This document shows positions 60,432-64,000 of a stretch of 64,000 nucleotides of DNA, in pieces. The stretch is taken from NCBI GenBank assembly GCA_018398805.1, contig JAGFBZ010000865.1, positions 2,852,001-2,916,000 of the forward strand, written 5' to 3'. The position numbers and the translations under genes were made by a program. The stretch's first letter is position 1; every line of letters starts with the position of its first letter. The notes beneath the pieces are model-generated. The model was given only the letters and a program-made list of their open reading frames with translations, was not told where the DNA came from and did not search any database. The DNA is from Hirundichthys speculiger (Eukaryota > Chordata > Actinopteri > Beloniformes > Exocoetidae).

Positions 60432-63400
60432 GACCTATTACACAATACACCAAAATAGCATAAATCTTTTGTTAAGATGTCAGTAGTGAATAAAAAATAA
60501 ATGGCAAAAGATGAATGGGACAGACTCACAGCGTTGTATTTCTTGTACGTTCTGTACACTTCTTCCAGTACATTCAGGTCAAAGGTCGGGGTGGGAACTG
60601 TGGAGCATGCACATGCTCCACGTGGAGCATGTCAGTTTAGAACATTTACAGGCAGGGATTAGCTCATCTTCAACCACAATATCTGGGCGTGATGATCCAA
60701 CTCAACAATGATCCCATTTAGACCTCGCATTAAACAGCCTCCTGAGAGATCCAATCATAACAGCCCGGCGCTAAAGCAAGGTCTGACGTCCCAGGACTGA
60801 CTTGGAGTCAGTGACTTAGGACACATTTGTCAGTCAGCAAAGCACTTTGGGACGGATTTAATGACCATCTACTATCCTTCGATCACACACGTGCACTGGC
60901 ATTGCCATCTATTTACTTTGATCGGGGTGATGTCAAGCATTGCTGAAGTGAACTGTGGGTTCTGTGCGAAGCTGTGGCAGTGCTGCCGGTGTCAAAAGTC
61001 AAAAAGCCAGCGTCAGCCAATCAAATTGTGACTATATAGCTAGTGCTATCCAATAAGATCGTTCATGGGACAGCAATCAAGAAGAAATGTGATTAGTTGT
61101 TTACGCCATAACGAAGGTACTTCAGAAACACCTGCGGTCAAACGTTGCCATGTACAGTTCATTTTTGCGTGCCAGTAGCTGCAATGAAGCTCTTTGTCAT
61201 CGAACTTTCCCTCGTGTTTGTGGTGGATATTTCCTTCTAGTGTCAAATATTTATGACTTCTTCTTCTTTGTAAGTTATATTCAGCTCTTGCCTTAGGCAA
61301 ATGAAAATAACAGCACCTTTAGTGTTTGTGAGCAGAATTACCACACTGTAATTAGTTTTAGTTGGAAAGTCGTCATACAGTAATTCACCGTCAAAATCAC
61401 TGCAGTATTTTTACAATGACTTCCAAAGCATGTGACCAAATGACTACAAAACTTATCAAATAAATGAGAAGTACCTCTTTTTTTTAATCGAATTAAGGCT
61501 TCTTACTTATAGTATTTTAATGGGAGGAAAAAAAAAATTTCATATTACATTTTCATGTGCTTTTTTCCCTAATAGCCTGCACATCATCTGGCCCAGTGAG
61601 TCCAAATGAAAACTTGTTAATACATGCAATAAATGCCAAATTTTAATTAAAAAAAGACCAATTTTGCACAGTTTTGATGAACAAATAAATAAATAAAAGG
61701 ATTTCCACAAAAAAAATATTTGGATAAATTACAGCAAGCACTCAAGTACAATAAAAAAATAATATATAGAAAAAAAAGTGTGTCATATTTGCCTGTCAAG
61801 ACTGGATTCACTAGGACAGATGGTTTGGAAGTCATTACAAAAAAAAGCCTTTTGAACAAACAACACTTTGCTTTTCATGTGAGAAGGAAATACCAACATA
61901 ATTTCAGATTAGGTTTAAAGTCCATAAAGCTCAGAAATGTTTTTTTAAGGCTCTACAAATGAAGTCAAATGAACAGATTGTGAAAAATGCGTACTTCTAA
62001 AAATTGTTTCCTTTTTTCTACGCTTTTTTTTTTTAAAACGTTGCATCCAGAAGGAAGAATAAAGTGCTAGTCATTCAACAGCTGTGCATCTGGAAACAAA
62101 GACACAGGAAGGAAATCTGACGCTCCTGCACACATTTTCTGATCTCAAGCCTCAGTGGAAACAGACAACCACAGACGCTGAACCACTTGTTGCTGGAGGG
62201 AAGAAAAGCTTTGTACTTAAGATTTTTTAAGGATGAGCTAACTAAGTTGAAACCTTACTCTTTCTTAGTTCTGCACAAATGGTGCTGCTCTGCAAAAGTT
62301 TTTGTATTATTGTCAAATAAGCCAGAATTAGCACCTTTGTGGAGACTTATTACATATAAAATTTAGGCTAGTTGAGCCGAAGGCAAGGAGGGCCATTTTA
62401 GAGCAACTAATGTATTAAACTGCAATAATTATGAAATTATCCATATGTAGATCCATATTATTCATAGATCCATTTGTATAAATGAAGCATTTCATGTTTA
62501 ATTTCTACTTTATCAGCTCACATTGGACTGTAGCCTATAAGGACGTTCAGGTCACCTGACCTCTAAATGGAAGGTAAATGAAGTGAACAGCCATCATAGA
62601 GGTAACAACTGACTTCTCACCTACTTCTATTCTTAACACCGAGCCCATGACAGGTGGGACTAGTGCCAACTGGGACAAAGTACATAAAAAAGCCAAAAAA
62701 AACCCTGATAATTAAAGCTTAAATAATGCAAACTGTGCTGAAATTACATTTACTGTCAGACAAACTTTGGCACCTATGGGGCACAGTGGCACCTGCATGA
62801 TTCATTAAACCCATTTATGAGTTCTGTTTGTCCTCCAAGGGGGGAAAAAAGCTAAAGACACCAGACAAACCCTCCACATCAAACTTCAAAAATGCTTCTC
62901 TTGGTCTTAAAAGTGTTATCACCCCAACTGAAAGCAAAGCAATGATCAAACCACTTTTAACACAAGTCCTGACCAACTCCAAATTCAGCCAAAATAAGTT
63001 CCAGACAGTTCAGCACAGACAGACGAAAAACTGAAATATAATTATCTGTACTCACAGTTCTTAAGTGTGTAAATGAAGAAAGGTCGACACTGAGTCCAAA
63101 GTGGAGAGGTGCAGTAATCTGAAAGGCTCAGCTCTCCAGCAGTTGCTATTAGAAGGACTCACGCTGACCTCCAATAGACCTCTGAAGTTCTCACAACTAT
63201 GAATAGCAGAAACACGCCCCTTTTCAAACAGAAACACAGACGTATGAGACGTATGAGACCACACCAGCCACTCACTACAGAGAAAAGCAGCTAGCATGTT
63301 AATTAAAAGCCACAGGTGTTTTTTTTTTTTTTTCATTTTTTTAACCACATCTAATGTGCAGCAAGCAGTTTTGCCTTCCACATTAAACTTCAAAAATGCC

Positions 63401-64000
63401 TCTCTTGGTCTTAAAAGTGCTATTACCCCCATGTGAATGCAAAGCACTCCCTCTTGCCTGTATTACAGATAGTTTTAAAGAAATGAAGGATCGCATATTT
63501 GATTGGGATTACTATTTCAGAATAAACTGTTCTGAACTATTTCAGCTGTTCCTTCATTGATGTTTATTTAAGAGCACTTAAGGATTATCTTATCGCATGT
63601 TATCTGGATACAGCCCATGCAGTTATCCTGCTGTCGAGTGCTCAAACTGCCTGAACCAGTCCAACAAAAAGATTAAACACTCTCGTTACAAGACAGTCTG
63701 TGTATTTTACCCAACAGATGTGTTGCCGGAGCCCTCCTATGGCCCTTGCCCCGGCCCCCCACTCACAGGCGTGCACTAGCGCTGACTCACATGTTCGAGT
63801 CTGAGCATGTGTGCAGATTCCCGAGCTGATAAAGAATGTCTTCATTTCCAATTTGTTAAAAGATAATCTACATTTACACAAATGGAAGCTAAATGTATGG
63901 TCTATATTGACATACACTGTGATTTAGTCAGTTTTTTTAATATCATTTGTAATTTATGGATCATGTGTGCAAACCTAACAAGTACCAATCAAAATGCTCT
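60432..64000. other. Unassigned sequence upstream of ACSL1, with a local duplication
   Basis: No exon recognised on either strand. Contains two diverged copies of a block of about 65-75 bp (62877-62942 and 63382-63447), both with AACTTCAAAAATGC, CTCTTGGTCTTAAAAGTG and GCAAAGCA. Confidence 0.4.

Noticed and set aside
60960..61060. ACSL1 core promoter with ATTGG and TATATAG on the minus strand
   Set aside because: Both motifs are short and common in A/T-rich DNA; no CpG island or splice-linked exon supports it.
63040..63447. 128-codon minus-strand frame upstream of ACSL1
   Set aside because: Runs through a poly-T/poly-A tract and the local duplication; no domain recognised.

Overview
The window is nuclear DNA of a ray-finned (teleost) fish. 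Intron-rich vertebrate genes with canonical GT/AG splice sites are set in AT-rich sequence full of fish-type transposons (Tc1, hAT, L2/CR1-like and L1 LINEs, MITEs). All gene models below were built by hand from conserved peptide motifs and splice phase; no alignment or database search was run.

Layout. (1) 148-1951, minus strand: a six-exon aspartoacylase-family gene (ACY3-like) that keeps its zinc and active-site residues but carries two lesions. (2) 3.4-15.2 kb: a transposon-dense stretch with LINE fragments, a Tc1 relic split by a hAT element that retains a BED zinc finger, an old hAT element, a degenerate L2-like LINE and a Tc1 copy with good terminal repeats. (3) 18012-25836, plus strand: a five-exon tachykinin receptor gene closest to NK3 (TACR3), with one frameshift in exon 3. 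(4) 26.8-31.9 kb: a MITE, then a Tc1 relic interrupted by a solo LTR and by a terminal-inverted-repeat element, followed by a 5'-truncated L1 that itself holds a small hAT MITE. (5) 32107-36182, minus strand: two tandem copies of an ecto-ADP-ribosyltransferase-like gene with signal peptide and GPI-anchor-type tail; the left copy is frameshifted. (6) 37.5-45.1 kb, plus strand: PRIMPOL (primase-polymerase), 13 coding exons, intact. (7) 48454-57787, minus strand: long-chain acyl-CoA synthetase 1 (ACSL1), 20 coding exons per transcript plus one alternative exon. Its two equal-length 'gate' exons (Phe and Tyr types) lie side by side. (8) 57.8-64 kb: mostly unrecognised sequence upstream of ACSL1, with one hAT MITE.

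PRIMPOL and ACSL1 lie tail to tail, as in tetrapods, but I see no CENPU between them. The genes do not form one pathway: the list covers N-acyl amino acid hydrolysis, tachykinin signalling, cell-surface ADP-ribosylation, replication restart and fatty-acid activation.

Four of the six protein-coding loci carry small indels in otherwise well conserved exons (ACY3-like, TACR3, one ART copy, ACSL1). This could be real gene decay or residual indel errors in the assembly, and should be settled before calling them pseudogenes. I found no CRISPR array, operon or clearly new biological system. The most interesting biology is the paired ACSL1 gate exons and the tandem ART copies with an altered catalytic triad.
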